Assembly: GCA_028554755.1 (NCBI GenBank)
Contig: JAPTOF010000006.1
Location: 15,313,001-15,377,000 of the forward strand
DNA from: Cordia subcordata
Taxonomy: Eukaryota; Streptophyta; Magnoliopsida; Boraginales; Cordiaceae
Direction of reading: 5' to 3'
DNA length: 64,000 nt
Shown: in pieces, positions 44,300-57,285 of the stretch
Position numbering within the stretch: position 1 is the stretch's first letter
How the letters are laid out: each line of letters opens with the position of its first letter
The notes under the pieces: generated by a model
What the model was told of the DNA's origin: nothing
Databases searched by the model: none
What the model saw: the letters and a program-made list of their open reading frames with translations, nothing else
Made by a program: the position numbers and the translations under genes

Positions 44300-47200
44300 A
44301 ACTCAAGGAGGTCTGAAGGACCCCAGTTTGAGTTTTGAAATCAAGTCCATAAGACGTGCCGGAGGATGAGCTTTTGTAAGATATAATCTAGTTGATTAGC
44401 AGATGGAGTATACTAGAGACGTGTAATACCACTAACAATATGTTGACGGATAAAGTGGCAATCACACTCGATATGACATGTACGATCATGAAAGACATCA
44501 TTATGTGCAATCTAAATAGCACTCTAATTATTGCAGTGGAGCATAGTTGCTAAATCTTGCAATACACCTATATCATTTAATAACCAACAGAGCCAAATTA
44601 CTTCCTGAGTGGCGTCAGTTAAAGCCTGACACTTTGCTTTAATACTGGAGCAAGCTACAACACTCTACTTTTTGCTTCGCCATGACATGAGAGAAGTACC
44701 CAAAAGAAAACAATAACCAGTCATGTGTTGGGTTTGTATGCCCTAAAGACCACAAGTGCAAGATGTTTACTGGATACTAGACATAATACGTCCAAGTTTT
44801 TTTTTTTTGTTAATATGATTGAGTTTCGCACACTATATTCTCTCCACTGTGTGTTGATGCGATACATGAAGGCCCAATGACATTAACTAAAGACTTGGGT
44901 GCGCAGTAAGGCTAGATGCGCAGTTGGTCCAAGTCTAGTCTTAGTAATGTCATAAATAAGTCCATAACCATGTGGTGGTACTGGGTACTTTACCAGGATA
45001 AGGTTATAGCGAGAAAGTCTCCTTGTAAGGGTGACCTACCTAGGTCATTGGAGACATTTCCGGACTTGTCTCTCTAATGCGTTTGCCACAAATTGGACCG
45101 AACCACTGTGAGTTAGTTTTCTTGTAACCGTACTATCAAAGTTAAAAAACACAATACTCATTGTTGCTAAGTGGCCAATGCTCTTAATCTTGAGCGTATG
45201 TGGATAAACTAATGGATCCAGGGTTTAGCACTTTGATTCACTATGAGTGAGACCTTGCTTGGCTAGGGTCAACAGCTCTGTGCGTTAGGTGTTGAGTTCT
45301 GGTCAATTGGGACATGCATATGCAATAGGAGATTCTATGTGCCCTCTTGGTCTTGTCCATATGATCATCTAAATCTAGATCTAGTGGTATAACCTTTCAA
45401 GGGTATATCGATCATTTAACTTGTGCGTCGCTCCGGAGATCAAGAGTAATGTGACCAAAAGATGATTGATATCTTGGACAAGTTATTCCAAGGTTTAAAG
45501 GTAGTTAAGGAGGTAATGGTACAGTCAAAGGACCGACCTTGACTGCGGACGTACATAGAATGGTGTTTTGGTCATTTTGCTTAGAAGGTCAAAGACAAAG
45601 GTCACTCGTTGTTATGGCAAGCTTCTGACATCCAGTAATTATCCTTGGAGTGCGGCTTTAGTCTTGTGGTGAAATAGAGAAGGGTCAAAATGGTCATTAT
45701 GTCGCCTAAGGGGAGGCAAGGGCATTTTTGTCATTTTGGGAGCCAAGGGTAGTTATGTCTTTTGGTCCCTCTATAGGACATTGTTTTAAGCATAAGAAGT
45801 CTTTGCTTGGATTGGTCGATTGCTAAATGCGTGTTTTCGTAAGAGTTCTCATTGCATTAGGATTTTTAGAAATAAGAAACAAGATTTGTTCTTAATTCTT
45901 ATTGGTCCAAGATTTAATGTAGATAATTAGAATGTGTCTTAATCTCTTTCCTAAACATTCTAGATATGCGAGATGTGCCTTTTGAGTAAGGTTTTCAAAT
46001 TAGGATGGAGTTGCTATATTTTACAAGATAATTCAAATATCTTGAACTTCAAGTTTCCTATCTTGGAATATTAATTTTTTTTTGTCGGGTCGTCTTGCAA
46101 GGAGGTGTCCAAATTTGAAAAGAAGAAAATAATAATGGGCCCCAAAAGTTCTAGAAGATTTATTGGGATTTAAATTCTAGAAGATTAGGTCAAGAGTTGG
46201 TTTTAATTTGAAACTCTAATCATCTAAAGATCTTCTACTTAAATTTAAACTCCTCAAGATAAAATCCTTATCTACCTAGGAGTTCTATTGCTAAAAGAAC
46301 TCTTAAAGAGGGTCAACTAGGTCTGATAAAATGCAGAAGCTTTTGTACGTCAAAGAGATTGAAGACATGTACATTCTTGGAGAAGATTAGAAAAGAAAAA
46401 ATTCTCTTCTCCTTCTCTTATTCTTCTCTTGATTGACCAAAAATAAAATTAGACTTCTACAATTCTAAAATCAATTCTTTCACCAAGAATTTGGTTCTTG
46501 CTTATAGTTAACATCTCTCTGGTCATATTAGGGAAGATCAAAAGCTTTTGGGTCGTTCTTATCAAGGTTTTTCGAGAGAAAAACACAAGAGGACAGAAAC
46601 TGTCTTTTCCCGTCACACCCTACGCAATCTCAGATCCGGGCTTGATTGGGTATCCATCACTTGTTGGATCATGCTAAAATTTAGGAGGATGTTCTACACT
46701 TCCAAGGCTTCAATTCCAATAGTTAGATTGTCGATTAGAGGTCCAGAAGGTAGTCTGATAGTCGGCTAATATTTCTGGTCATTTTCTGCTCCAGGAGGTA
46801 AATTTGTTCTAACAATTTTACTTTGTATTCTTGTTTATTCTATGCATGAGTGGTTTTTATTGTATGCAAGTATTTATTTTTTTGCTGCTGCCTAGGGTTA
46901 AAATTATAAAAAATGACCTAGGGTTAGTCTTGCATGCTCCATTAGATCCGTTATTGTGGACCATCGATCAGTGGGATTAGCAACCCAATTAGTATTAGAA
47001 TATCCTTGTAGGATTAATGGAGACCTAGCAGAAAAAAAAAGACCATGAAACAACGTACCCTTAATGTGTCGAAGGATAAGAAGAATAACGGTATAATAAG
47101 TAGTCTGAGGAGCTGACATAAATTGATTGACCAGATGGATAGCGTATGATATATCAAGATAAGTGACAGTCATATAGATAAGGCTTCTGACTAATTAACA

Positions 47201-49250
47201 GTGCAATGTGGCATTTGAAAAAGATGTGCCATCTAATAGAGTAAGACGAGTTTGAGGATCAAGTGAAGTAGATGTAGTCTTACTATCTATGAGGCTGGCT
47301 CGAGCTAGAAGGTCAAAGAATACTTTGCCCCAATGAGATAATAGCCTTCAGTATTAGCAGAGAACTCAATACCCAAAAAATAAATGAGATTACCTAGATC
47401 TTTCATCTCAAAATGCTGACCAAGAAATTGCTTAAGATTAGAAATACCAGCAAAATCACTTCCTGTTATGATTATGCAATCCACATACAAAAGAAGCATA
47501 ATGATACTAGAAGTAAAGTGACAAATGATAAGAGCTGTGTCACGTTCACTTGGAGTAAAACCAAACTCACTAATAACAAAACTAAACTTGGTGAACCAAG
47601 CTCTAGGATCTTGCTTGAGACCATATAGTGCTTGATGTAATCGACATACCTAATGTGGAGAATGTTGATACCCTAGAGGAGGTTTCATATAAACTTCTTC
47701 TATGAGATCCTCATTAAGAAAAGCATTCTTCATATCTATTTGAAATAATGGCCATTGTCATACATCAGCTACAGCAATAAGGCTGCAAACTGATGTAAGG
47801 TGCCCAACTGGGGCAAAAGTCTCCTCATAATTAATACTATATTCTTGAGTGAAGCTTTTGGCCACTAATCGAGCCTTGTGTCTCTCAATTGAACCATCTA
47901 AATGAGTCTTGATTTTGTAAACCCATTTACAACCCACGACATTCTTCCCAGGCTAGAGATCTATTAAGTCCCAAGTATGTTTGTCATCCAAAGCCTATAA
48001 TTCCTCATTCATAGCTTGCTGTCAAAGAGGGTTAAAACTAGCTTCATGGTATGTTTGGGGTTCATGAAGAGAGAGAATAGTAGAGAAATAGTGATAATTA
48101 AAAAGATGAGATGGAACTACTCTAACACGCGTGGAATGATGAGGAAGAGACACGGTGGAAAGATTAGGTGTGGGTTCATTTGAGTGATCGGGTGAAAAAG
48201 TAGATGCAGACTCAACAGGGATGCTAGATGAATTAGAAAATGAGGCCTCAACAATAGATGTGGACTCATCAACAGGAGTAAAAGACTCAGGAATGGTAGT
48301 ATTAATCGATGACGGAGGAGCAAGGGATGCATTTGTGTCATTGTTATCATTTTGAAATAGAGAAATTGAGGGATCAATGAATAGCAGAAGAGAAGCAGGA
48401 GTATACGGCAGATAGAAAGAGGACAAAGAGGAAAACATCTTGTTCTCCCAAAAGATTACATGACGAGAGATACGAAAATGTTTAGAGACAGGATCTCAAC
48501 AGCGATAAACCTTATGTTCAATGCCATAACCCAAAAAGCAACATAACCGCGCACGAGGTTGTAGTTGAGTGCGTTCATGATATGGAAGTAGAACAAAACA
48601 TGCACAATCAAACACACAAAGATAATCGTAGATAGGTGGAAAACCATGGAGACACTCATAGGGTGTGCAATTATTAATTGTAGGAAAGGGCAACCTATTA
48701 ATGATATAGACAACAGTAAGAGCAGCCTCTCCCTAAAATCGCTCAAGACAAGAGGAAAAGATAAAAAATGTATGTGTAATGTCAAGTAAGTGTCTGTGTT
48801 TGCGCTCAATACGTCCATTCTATTAGGAAGTGTAAAGACAAGAATGATGAGAGATAGTGCCATGTTGACGAAGGAGAGTAAAAAAGTTGGACTCCTTGTA
48901 TTCCATAGCATCATTTGTTATGAAAATCTTAATCCATTTACCAAATTGGGCATATATCATGACAGTGAATTCAGAATAAATACGGAAAAGATCAGAGCGT
49001 TAATAAGATAGATCCAAGTGAATTGAGAATAGTCATCAACAAAAATTACAAAATAACAAGAACTACCCATAGTTGGAGTAGAAGAGGGACCCCGGATATC
49101 AGAATGGATAAGGTCAAAACAAGCAAAAGAGATAGAATTGATTTTATCAAATGATAATGCGGGTTGTTTGCCTAATTGACATGACAAACAATCAAAAGAG
49201 TTCATAGAGAGCTTTCCTAGGTAACCATTAGAGACTATAATTTGCAACGT
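44300..49250 (-). pseudogene. copia pol remnant (integrase, RT, RNase H)
   Basis: Integrase: CLSCQLGKQPALSF, DLIHSDIRGPS and FVDDYSQFTWIY (49247-48957), then the usual copia tail INRLPFPTINNCTPYECLHG and ARLCCFLGYGIEHKVYRC (48760-48490). A S/T/P-rich linker covers 48438-48022. RT is reduced to pieces; at 47499-47305 the catalytic motif reads YVDCIII instead of YVDDIII. RNase H is split: LQGYSNTNWVANPTDRWSTI ends at 46956, and the continuation GYCFLLGTSLMSWRSKK begins on the far side of the insertion near 44717. The element cannot encode active enzymes. Confidence 0.8.
44725..46950 (+). mobile_element. 2.2-kb LTR-like insertion inside copia RNase H
   Basis: Starts GTGTTGGGTTTGTATGCCCT, a form seen at the start of copia-type LTRs, and contains no domain I recognise. 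The broken copia frame resumes exactly on both sides, and 5-bp flanks GTCAT (44720-44724) and GTTAT (46951-46955) agree in 4 of 5 positions. It could be a solo LTR or an LTR-derived fragment; the far end is not a clean ...CA. Confidence 0.5.
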
Positions 49251-49541
49251 TCCTAAGGAAGCATGTCCTAACCTAGAATATCACAAAAATACAGAAGATG
49301 ACTCAGAAGAAGAAGTAACAAATGCAGCAGTATAGAGATAACTAGGAAGATGTAGGCTGACAAGCTCAAAAAGTTGCCCAACTTTACGACCTATCTTAAA
49401 AGTCTTACCCGTGCGAGGATCTTGTACACAACAATCAGAAGTAGAGAAGATAGCTGTAAGACCTATATCATATAGTTGGCCTATAAAAATAAGGTTCAGT
49501 GTAAGTTTTGAGACAAGGTAAGTATGAGGAAGTGTAACTTG

Positions 49542-50079
49542 TTAGATAGATACAGAACCTATACAACTAACGTGCATAGAGATACCATTAGTTGTATAAA
49601 TTGAGGGTGCATGAGAAGTAGACACTAGATTGGTCAAGTTATCAAAATTAGAAGTCATATGGTTTAAATATGCAGAGTCAAAAAAACTGAAAAGACTTAC
49701 TACATGTCGTGGAGAAAGCAATGGAAGGAAAAATACTAGATTGATCAAAAACCTGGTTAAGAACTCTTTGGAGAGTTGGGCCTGAAGTTGAGAGGGGCTG
49801 GTTCGAGCAAGAGTTAGTTGCATCTTCTCTAGCAAAACATGTAGGTGACAATTGGGACATGGAGACTCTGCTATTAGGAAGAATGTCTGAAGTGTGTCTG
49901 TTAGGGTTACGAGGACAATCCCTTTGAAAATAACCTGGGCCTATCCTTTTACAGAAGTAGCAAACTCGAGCAAGACAATTCAAAACAGTGTGATCGTACT
50001 CATGGTAATACCAACACTCTACTTGAGATTGTAATTGAGTTTTTCTTGAAAGGCTAGAAGATGTTCTGGAGGAATCCAT
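49542..50079 (-). pseudogene. copia gag remnant with zinc-knuckle region
   Basis: Starts MDSSRTSSSLSRKTQLQSQ (50079) and reaches a nucleocapsid-like stretch quickly: CWYYHEYDHTVLNC and CYFCKRIGPGYFQRDC, neither a perfect CX2CX4HX4C. The usual 200 or so residues of capsid domain before the knuckle are missing, so most of gag has been deleted. Later pieces include FFDSAYLNHMTSN of the protease/gag-pol junction. Confidence 0.6.
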
Positions 50080-50169
50080 TGTACAAAAGTTTTTTTTTTT
50101 TTGAATGAGAAAGCTAATACTGATATCAGCAAGGGTATGATGATAGTGGCACAGGCTACCAAAATGGTA

Positions 50170-50181
50170 GCTTTGATACCA
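50170..50181 (-). promoter_or_regulatory. primer-binding site of the copia element
   Basis: TGGTATCAAAGC on minus; the initiator tRNA-Met site normally reads TGGTATCAGAGC. It lies three bases inside the 5' LTR. Confidence 0.8.
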
Positions 50182-50184
50182 TGT

Positions 50185-50442
50185 TGCAAGTGAAAACTAG
50201 ATACATAGAAATCGAAGAACAACTAGAAAACATGAACAAGATGCAAAAGCCAATATTGTATTTCTGAGTTATATTATCTGTACAAACTAAGGCTCCTTAT
50301 ATAGGAGGTGTTCCATTATTACAATAGTTAAATTGTCTAACATAATCCTTAATTGATCGTGATTGATCATGATTGATATGTACAAAAAAGGAAAGAATAA
50401 ATTATATAATCCTTACAAAAAGTTCATACAAATATATCTCTA
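50185..50442 (-). repeat. 5' LTR of the copia element
   Basis: About 258 bp; pairs with 44029-44290. Its outer end lies 27 bp before the ATG of the LRK10-like pseudogene. Confidence 0.85.
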
Positions 50443-50469
50443 ATGGTAAGATTTTCGTTTTCTTAGAGA

Positions 50470-52411
50470 ATGATAATCTACCTCATCAACTTGGTTTTCA
50501 TTTTAGTCTCTATAGAATTTTGCTCAGGCAACTATAACTGTCCAGTAGAAAGGTGCAAAAAACATGGCCCTGAAATTTGGCTCCCATTTCGACTGGAAGG
50601 TCACTACTCAGAGACACTGGTTTCGACCTTTACTGTTCTCGAAGCAATGAGACGGTGTTGGAGCTTCCCTTTTCGTTTAAAGCATCCATTAACGAGACCA
50701 GGCTTCCATATTCAGAAAAGTACATTGTCAACCACATCAATTATCTGTCTCAGTCAATAAGTTTGTGCAAGGGGGATGGCTGCCTTCCAGGAATGCTTCC
50801 TGCACCTAATTCATCGGCGTCTCCCTTCCAGTTAAGAGGTCAACATGGCTTCACCTTCTTCAGTTGTCCCTCGACAAGGGGTGTGGGTGTGGGTATGGGT
50901 GAGGAAGAGGGAGGTCCTTACATGATTCCCATTCCCTGCCTAAGCAGTTCTCATTCCAATGTTTATGCAGTTCATTCATATAGCTCTCTCTATCACTATG
51001 TTATGCCACTACTTTCTTGGAACAAGGTGTCCAACATTTCATCCGTCTTTTTTACGCAATCTAACGACGTTAAATTGAGTTGGGCCAATCCGGCTTGTGG
51101 GCATTGCGAAGATCAGGACATGTATTGTAGGTTGAAGAATAATGGCCGTATACATGATACCGAATGCTTTCCCAGAGAACAAGTTCCAGGTACAGCAGAC
51201 TCCCATCTTTTCCTGCAGTTTCATTCGCAACTCATGCTAAATTCACTTGTTCATATTCAAGATCGCAAATTTTTTATCTGCAATATTGCCCTTTTTTCTG
51301 CTATTCAATTAAAATCTTCTACTTCCCACTTATTATTTTAATTCCTATTACGTGTTCCTTTTCATGTCCTAGTTGCTTCCCTGTTTGATGCACATTCTTG
51401 TTCTAATTTGCAATGCAGGTAAGATTACATAGAGGGATAGATTAGAAAATTTCAGGCACAGAATGAAACCAAATGCATATTACACGATCAAGGCTAGTAA
51501 TATTTACAAGATTAACAAGCAACTTTGTCGTTGATGACATGCTTAACACACACTCTTAGCTACATATATATGGATAGCTATCATCTGTTTTTCGATCGGG
51601 CATTTTGCCGTTGAACCATAGGAAGAATACACCATGTCAATGTGGTTCTTTTAGTCAAATATTATGCAGATGGATATAAGCGAGGTCTTGTGTATGAGTT
51701 CTTACCGAATGAGTCACTAAATAATTATATATCATCGAAAAATTGGAGAGGTTGTTTAGGTTGGAAGAAACTCCTGCAAATTGCTAGGCATAGCCAAAGG
51801 ACTTGTATCTTCATCAAGGTTGCAACCAACAAATCCTTTACTTTGACATTAAACCTCACAATATCTTGCTTGACCAAAATTTCAATCCAAAAGTTGCTGA
51901 TTTTGGCCTGGCCAAGTTGTGCTCGAAGGAACAAAGCATAGTTTCCATGACTATTGCTCGAGGGACAATAGGTCACATTGCACCAGAAGTGTTTTCTAGA
52001 AATTATGAAAATGTTTCATATAAAGCAGACATTTATAGCTTCAGCATGCTGCAGCTTGATATTATTGGAGGAAGGAAGAATTTTCATGTTGCAGTAGAGG
52101 AGGCCAGTGAGGTATACTTTCCGCAATGGATGTACAATCAATTGGAGAAAAGAGAAGAAATAGCAATCCAAATTGACAAAGAAGAAGACAATAAGATATT
52201 CAACAAGCTAACAATTTTAAGACTTTGGCGTATCCAGTGGAACCCGGCAAACCAACCATCCATGAAAAATGTGGTTCAAATGATAGAAAGAGATGAGTTG
52301 CCAATAATGCCACCTGATCCATTTGCCTCAACAAAAACACCACCAACAACAACAAGGGCGTCTAAAAGCAAATTTTTCAGCACGCTTGAAATCATTTCCG
52401 AAGGAAACTAA
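50470..52411 (+). pseudogene. LRK10-like receptor kinase (GUB_WAK + kinase), broken
   Basis: Signal peptide and first cysteines (MIIYLINLVFILVSIEFCSG, CPVERCKKHGPEIW), then a frameshift near 50600. The GUB_WAK_bind extracellular region continues (GFDLYCSRSNETVLELPFSF, LSWANPACGHCEDQ, TECFPREQVPG) to about 51190. After an intron-like gap the transmembrane segment and most of the kinase N-lobe cannot be read; 51420-51780 gives only ADGYKRGLVYEFLPNESLNN. A second small deletion near 51800 shifts frame. The C-lobe is clean: YFDIKPHNILLDQ, VADFGLAKLCSKEQS and GHIAPEVFSRNYENVSYKAD. The HRD position reads YFD, where LRK10-like proteins have HFD. No functional kinase can be made. Confidence 0.85.
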
Positions 52412-55078
52412 TATCTTGTCTACTTGAATCTAAAAACAAATTGGGATTTTTGTATTCAAATTATTGTCTTCAAATGTTAACTAGACTAAGTCTGTCTTGC
52501 CTCTAATCTAACAAGTCAAGGGGAATTCGTATTTGTAGCTTCAACCTCCAATTGCATAAACAAGGCAAGAAAACAATAATATAATTTGAAGACAGTAGCA
52601 CAAAATTTGACACTTAACAAGCAAACACCTATGGGTCACTAATAAGGCATTCTTTTAAGTTGTTTCAAACAAGTGGTTAGTTTAGTTAGTTAGGGCGTTA
52701 CAAGTGTGATGTGATTATATTTTCAAATCTATTTAACTAATTTTTGGAATTAATTGTGCATTTATTTAAGACATTTAATTATTTAATTCTCTACCTTTGT
52801 GTAAGTGAGATTGAAAATGAAATTGAGAAATAAAATGCAGGGTTTGCAAAAAAAGAGTGGATCAAGAAAAGGAAATAAGAGCTTTCTTAGAAGCCAGACT
52901 TGAAGAGGTTAAGAAGAAAAGGAAATTTCTTGAAAAGAAAGTTTTGACAAAGTCAAAACTAGCAAAACAAAAGAAGAAAAGAATTGGAAACAAAAACATT
53001 AGAAAAAAAAATGAAAAGATGGCCCAATTGAAAGTTGGCCCACGTGGGCCTTGTGACCAAAGACCTTGTGGTCTTCTTTCAAACTATTATATAAGGACAC
53101 GTACATGCACGTCAGTTGGGGGGATTTCAAAAAGGTCATCAGCAACAATATTAGTTTTAGCTTTTTCTTCTTCTTTTCTTTTTTCATTTTTTTTTCAACT
53201 TTTGTCCAAATTAAGAGAGGAAAATTCCTACTAGTTCAGAATCAAGCTACGAACAATTGAAAACGAGTTTAATCCAAATTTATGGGGAAGCTTTCTCAAA
53301 CTCTCTCTCGTATTTTTGGCTTATGTTCATTAAACATGTCTGAATAATTTATTGTTTAACGTAGGATGACTATGTGATAATTCTCGTTTTGAGGTCTTAA
53401 ACTTGGATGGAATATTTTGATGTGTTTTCTTTATATGATTGATGTTCTTTATTATTTTATTTCTATTATTTCATTATGCTTGCAGCTGATGTTTAATATG
53501 ATATTTTTGTTCAATCATATAAATCTTCTTGTGAGCTTTATTGTTAAAAATTATAGGTTGTACCATAGTTTTGTGCACATGGTTAATTGATAAATATGCC
53601 CTAGGATTTTAGGACAAATCTATACTTTGGCTAGATAAAAGATTTGGGGATAGAGTTGCACCTCTAAACTAAGACTAGTTTATTAATTAATTTTAGGTGT
53701 TCAATCAATTGGGCTTGTAGTCTAATTTTCACATCAAAATAGGAAATCCTAAGCTGAGCCTGAAACTTGAATTTCACATAGGAATCGATCCCTAAACCTG
53801 ACCCGAAGAAGTTTTTAAATCTCAAATTTTGTTATTTTTATTTTCAATTAATTTTTCGTTTTTAGTTTAGTTCTAGTTTTATTTTAATTTTCTCAAAATC
53901 AAATTTTCATTTAAATTATCAATAATTACTTAGGCACTTTACTAGCACCTTTCCACGAGTTTTCAAAATTACCTCCCTGTGGATTCGATCTCGCACTTAA
54001 CCTATTACACTGCAATCACTCGTGTACTTGCGAGTTAAAACTTGGCTTAGAATTTGTACCTAATTTCTTATCCTAAGTCAAGCACATTAAAATGCTATCA
54101 TCGGGAAAGGAGTGAATCCATATATACTATAAGGCCAATTTCAACAGCTTTTTTCTTCCTTTATACCTAGAAAATTTATAGTATTTCATTACGTGCAGAG
54201 ATTTCTTATTTTAGTTTTATGTAGATATTTTTTATTTTAGTTTTACTATAACAGTTTCTCTATATTTTTATCAAACACTTATTTTAAAAAATTCCTATTT
54301 CAATTTCACTCCAAAAGCATCCCTATTTTAAAATTTTCTTAGTATTATTTTAGAGAATGAGTTGATTATCCCTACATGTGGAGATTCTCAAAATCAATTT
54401 ATAGGATGAGTTATTTGTCTCCACGTCTAGGGATAACTATAAGTAATCTATTGGAAGAGTTTCACCCTAAATGCCTCCCTACATGTGGGGAAAATAAAAT
54501 TTAGGGAAGTTGTTTGAGTTGCTCAAGAGTTGATCTAAAGCCTAAAAAATTCATAACTATTTACACAAGAAAGGTTATTCTTATAACTTTTTCATCGAAA
54601 ATTATTACTATTTCAATTTCTTTTCTTCTCCAAGACAAATGAAAAATTACTTGTAAGAGGGGAGATGACCACGAAGGATTGAAGCTAAATTATTGTAGGA
54701 GCGAAGATGACTACGAAAGGATTGAAGCCAAATTATTCTTATAACTTTTTCATCTTACTTGTAGGATCAAATAATGGATAGGCCTTCACTTGAGCTGTTG
54801 AACCATAACCATTTAATTGGATCATTTTGTCATCTTCATCAATCTTGCTCATTTGTCTCATTATTTTTGTATTTTTTATAACGGTGCTTTTGCAATTTCA
54901 AGAAACATTTTTGTAATTATTAAATTAGATCAATCATTTAGATTTTAGAGAAATAATTTAATAATCGTCTGAATGTTTGGACAATTTGAAGAAAAACTTC
55001 CCACATCTCAATATTCAACTTACAACAATATTTCAACATTGTCTCAAGTTATAATTTAATTTCAAAACTTAATCTTAG
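52412..55078. other. intergenic region with LTR-like remnants
   Basis: No intact gene. A TATA-like ATTATATAAGGACAC at about 53087-53101 follows CCCACGTGGG (53040). At 53972-54038, CTCCCTGTGGATTCGATC ... CGTGTACTTGCGAGTT resembles the tail of plant LTR or post-LTR sequences, so parts of 52800-54110 may be an old LTR. The rest is AT-rich and anonymous. Confidence 0.45.
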
Positions 55079-55080
55079 AA

Positions 55081-55516
55081 CTTAGAGCGCATGTTACGCA
55101 TATGTGCAGAGAGAGTAATCAGCCGGCGGATTTTCTAGCTAATAAGGGTATGGAGTCTACTGCGTTGACAGCGATGCATAATGCTGAAGGCTTTTCGATA
55201 CTTAAGGGCATGATTTGGGGTGATAAGCTTGGTCTCCCTAATGTTAGAATATAGGTTGTCCTTGTAGTAGTACTATCTCATTTATTTTTATATTAATTTT
55301 TTATAAAGATAGTAATACTACCTTATTTACTTTTCTATATGCATTTGCATACATGTTTTGTTTTTTGTAAACAGGCTGGCCTATCAACTTGCCATTATCA
55401 GGACTAAACTAGAGGATAAGGTCTGGTCCCCCTTTTACTTGTAATTTTCTTTTTTTCTCTTTTTTCAATAAAGCTCCTAGGAAGAAGTCTCCCCCCTTTT
55501 GCCAAAAAAAAAAAAA
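55081..55516 (+). pseudogene. 5'-truncated LINE: RNase H tail, 3' UTR and poly(A)
   Basis: Open from 55081 to TAG 55252-55254: THMCRESNQPADFLANKG is the end of a LINE RNase H domain. It is followed by a 3' UTR with AATAAAGCTCCTAGG and a run of 13 A at 55504-55516. This is a typical 5'-truncated L1-type insertion; the same protein family appears at 37741-38316. Confidence 0.75.
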
Positions 55517-55519
55517 TTC

Positions 55520-55986
55520 TAATTTTGAAAAATTAGAACAAGAATTTTCCGGATCGCAATATTCAATTTACAACAATATCCTCCAAGTTACAAGAGGGTA
55601 CGAATTAATGCGATCGACTATAAAAAACGCTATTATCATCCCTTGATATCATTATGTTTATAACTAAGTTCTTCAACTTTTAAATGTTCGGTGAAATAAT
55701 TAGATGGCAATGTATTATATTTAGGTTCTATTTGGCCTAGTGAGATGTTAGCTAGTGAATAGTAAAATTTTGGATAAAAGTTTTGTTGAATAAAAGTAGC
55801 TAATTGTTTGATCTTGTATTATGATTTGGACTTTCACCTATTTTATTGTACTTTGACAAATATGAAAAAATATTTTGAGGAAAAAAAGTAATAATTTGTG
55901 GCATGACACAAAAAAAGCTTTTACAAAGTGTTTGAGAAGTTTTCATGAAAAAGTTTTTTTGAAAATGGGACAAGCATGTTGGTTTT

Positions 55987-56036
<50 letters not shown>

Positions 56037-57285
56037 AATAAATAAATAATTTTGAGTGTCTAAAATTATGTCAAACAAACTCTTACAAGTATTGTTTCAT
56101 TCCCCACTGGCTTAATGGATGTATTAGCGAGCAATACACTGATGAATTTGTAATTTTAAAATAAATGGAGTATAGTCTTACATAGCATGAGTTTCCTTCT
56201 TATATCTATAATAACATGAGTTTCCATGTTGTATTACGTGGTAGAATAAGGAAATCTATTTATTTATTATAATTGTTAAGGATGATAATGGGACGGGTAC
56301 CCTGCTCATGAAAGAATTCCAAACCCTCTACTCGTATAGTATTCCAATTCCTATTTCCATGCCAAATCTGGATAAAATTTAAATGGAAATCCCATTCCCA
56401 GAACGTCTCAAACCTGCGAGTACCCGGAACGTCCCAAACTCAATTAAAAAATTTTTAAATTTAAATAAAAAATTTTAACAAGAAATTTCCCGAACTCGAG
56501 TTTAAGATATGTTCTCAACCCCAGAAACCAAATTGAATCACTAAATTTTAAAAAAAACTAACAATAAATTTTCCCAACAAATCTAAACAATATCCCTAAA
56601 ATACATTAAAATAATAAAATTTTAAAGAGTAAAAGGTTAAACAGTTCAAACCTTACTATTACTACTAGAAAGTAAAAATCTTCTTTTAATTTTTACTATA
56701 TAATATGTACTTAGATACTTAAAACTACAATTAATTAAAACACCTACAAACACATATATATGTACATATATGTATATATATAACCAAGTTCGGGAATACG
56801 GGTACCCAAGGATTAATCTCAGTTCCATCTCAAATCCTAACGGATATTTTTAATCGTTCAAAATTCGTTTCGTATTTTTAACAAGACGGATTTTAATTGG
56901 GTTGGATGATCCCAGATACTTTAAGTCACTCGTCCTATTACTATCTTTAATAATTGTAAATCATTTGGTACGGCCAATTAGTCTTCCATGGTTCTTAAGT
57001 AATTGTTTTAATTTCGTTCGTAATTCTTTTCTTGTATCCCTTTCTTTTTTTTTCTTTTCTTCTCCTTAGCGTCATGCACGCTGCACGCACATTAATCACA
57101 CAATCACACCCACATTGCCGCAAATATATATACGTGTGTAGGCATATAGTTGAACTTTTATTTTTATTATTTTTATTTTTTGACAACAATAGAAACTTAA
57201 TTGCTTCTTTTAAAATAACAAAAACCAGAAAAATAATAAAACAATGAACAATTATAAAAATATCTTTTGTGAAAGGGAAAAAAAA
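55520..57285. other. AT-rich intergenic DNA
   Basis: Contains an (AAT)n/(AAAT)n microsatellite at 55988-56049. No coding signal recognised. Confidence 0.6.

Larger units (their letters stand above)
44029..50442 (-). mobile_element. Ty1/copia retrotransposon, degraded, with nested insertion
   Basis: LTR pair at about 44029-44290 and 50185-50442 (shared blocks such as ACTAGATACATAGAAA and GAAGAACAACTAGAAAA). The PBS reads TGGTATCAAAGC on minus (initiator tRNA-Met type with one change). A polypurine tract GAGGGGGG abuts the 3' LTR. Order gag - integrase - RT - RNase H on minus is that of Ty1/copia. The coding part is full of stops and shifts. A 2.2-kb sequence interrupts the RNase H. No clear 5-bp target duplication was found. 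Confidence 0.88.

Noticed and set aside
44029..50442. A 5-bp target duplication for the copia element
   Set aside because: The outer LTR ends have diverged and the flanks (GATAAATATC versus TGGTAAGATT) do not match.
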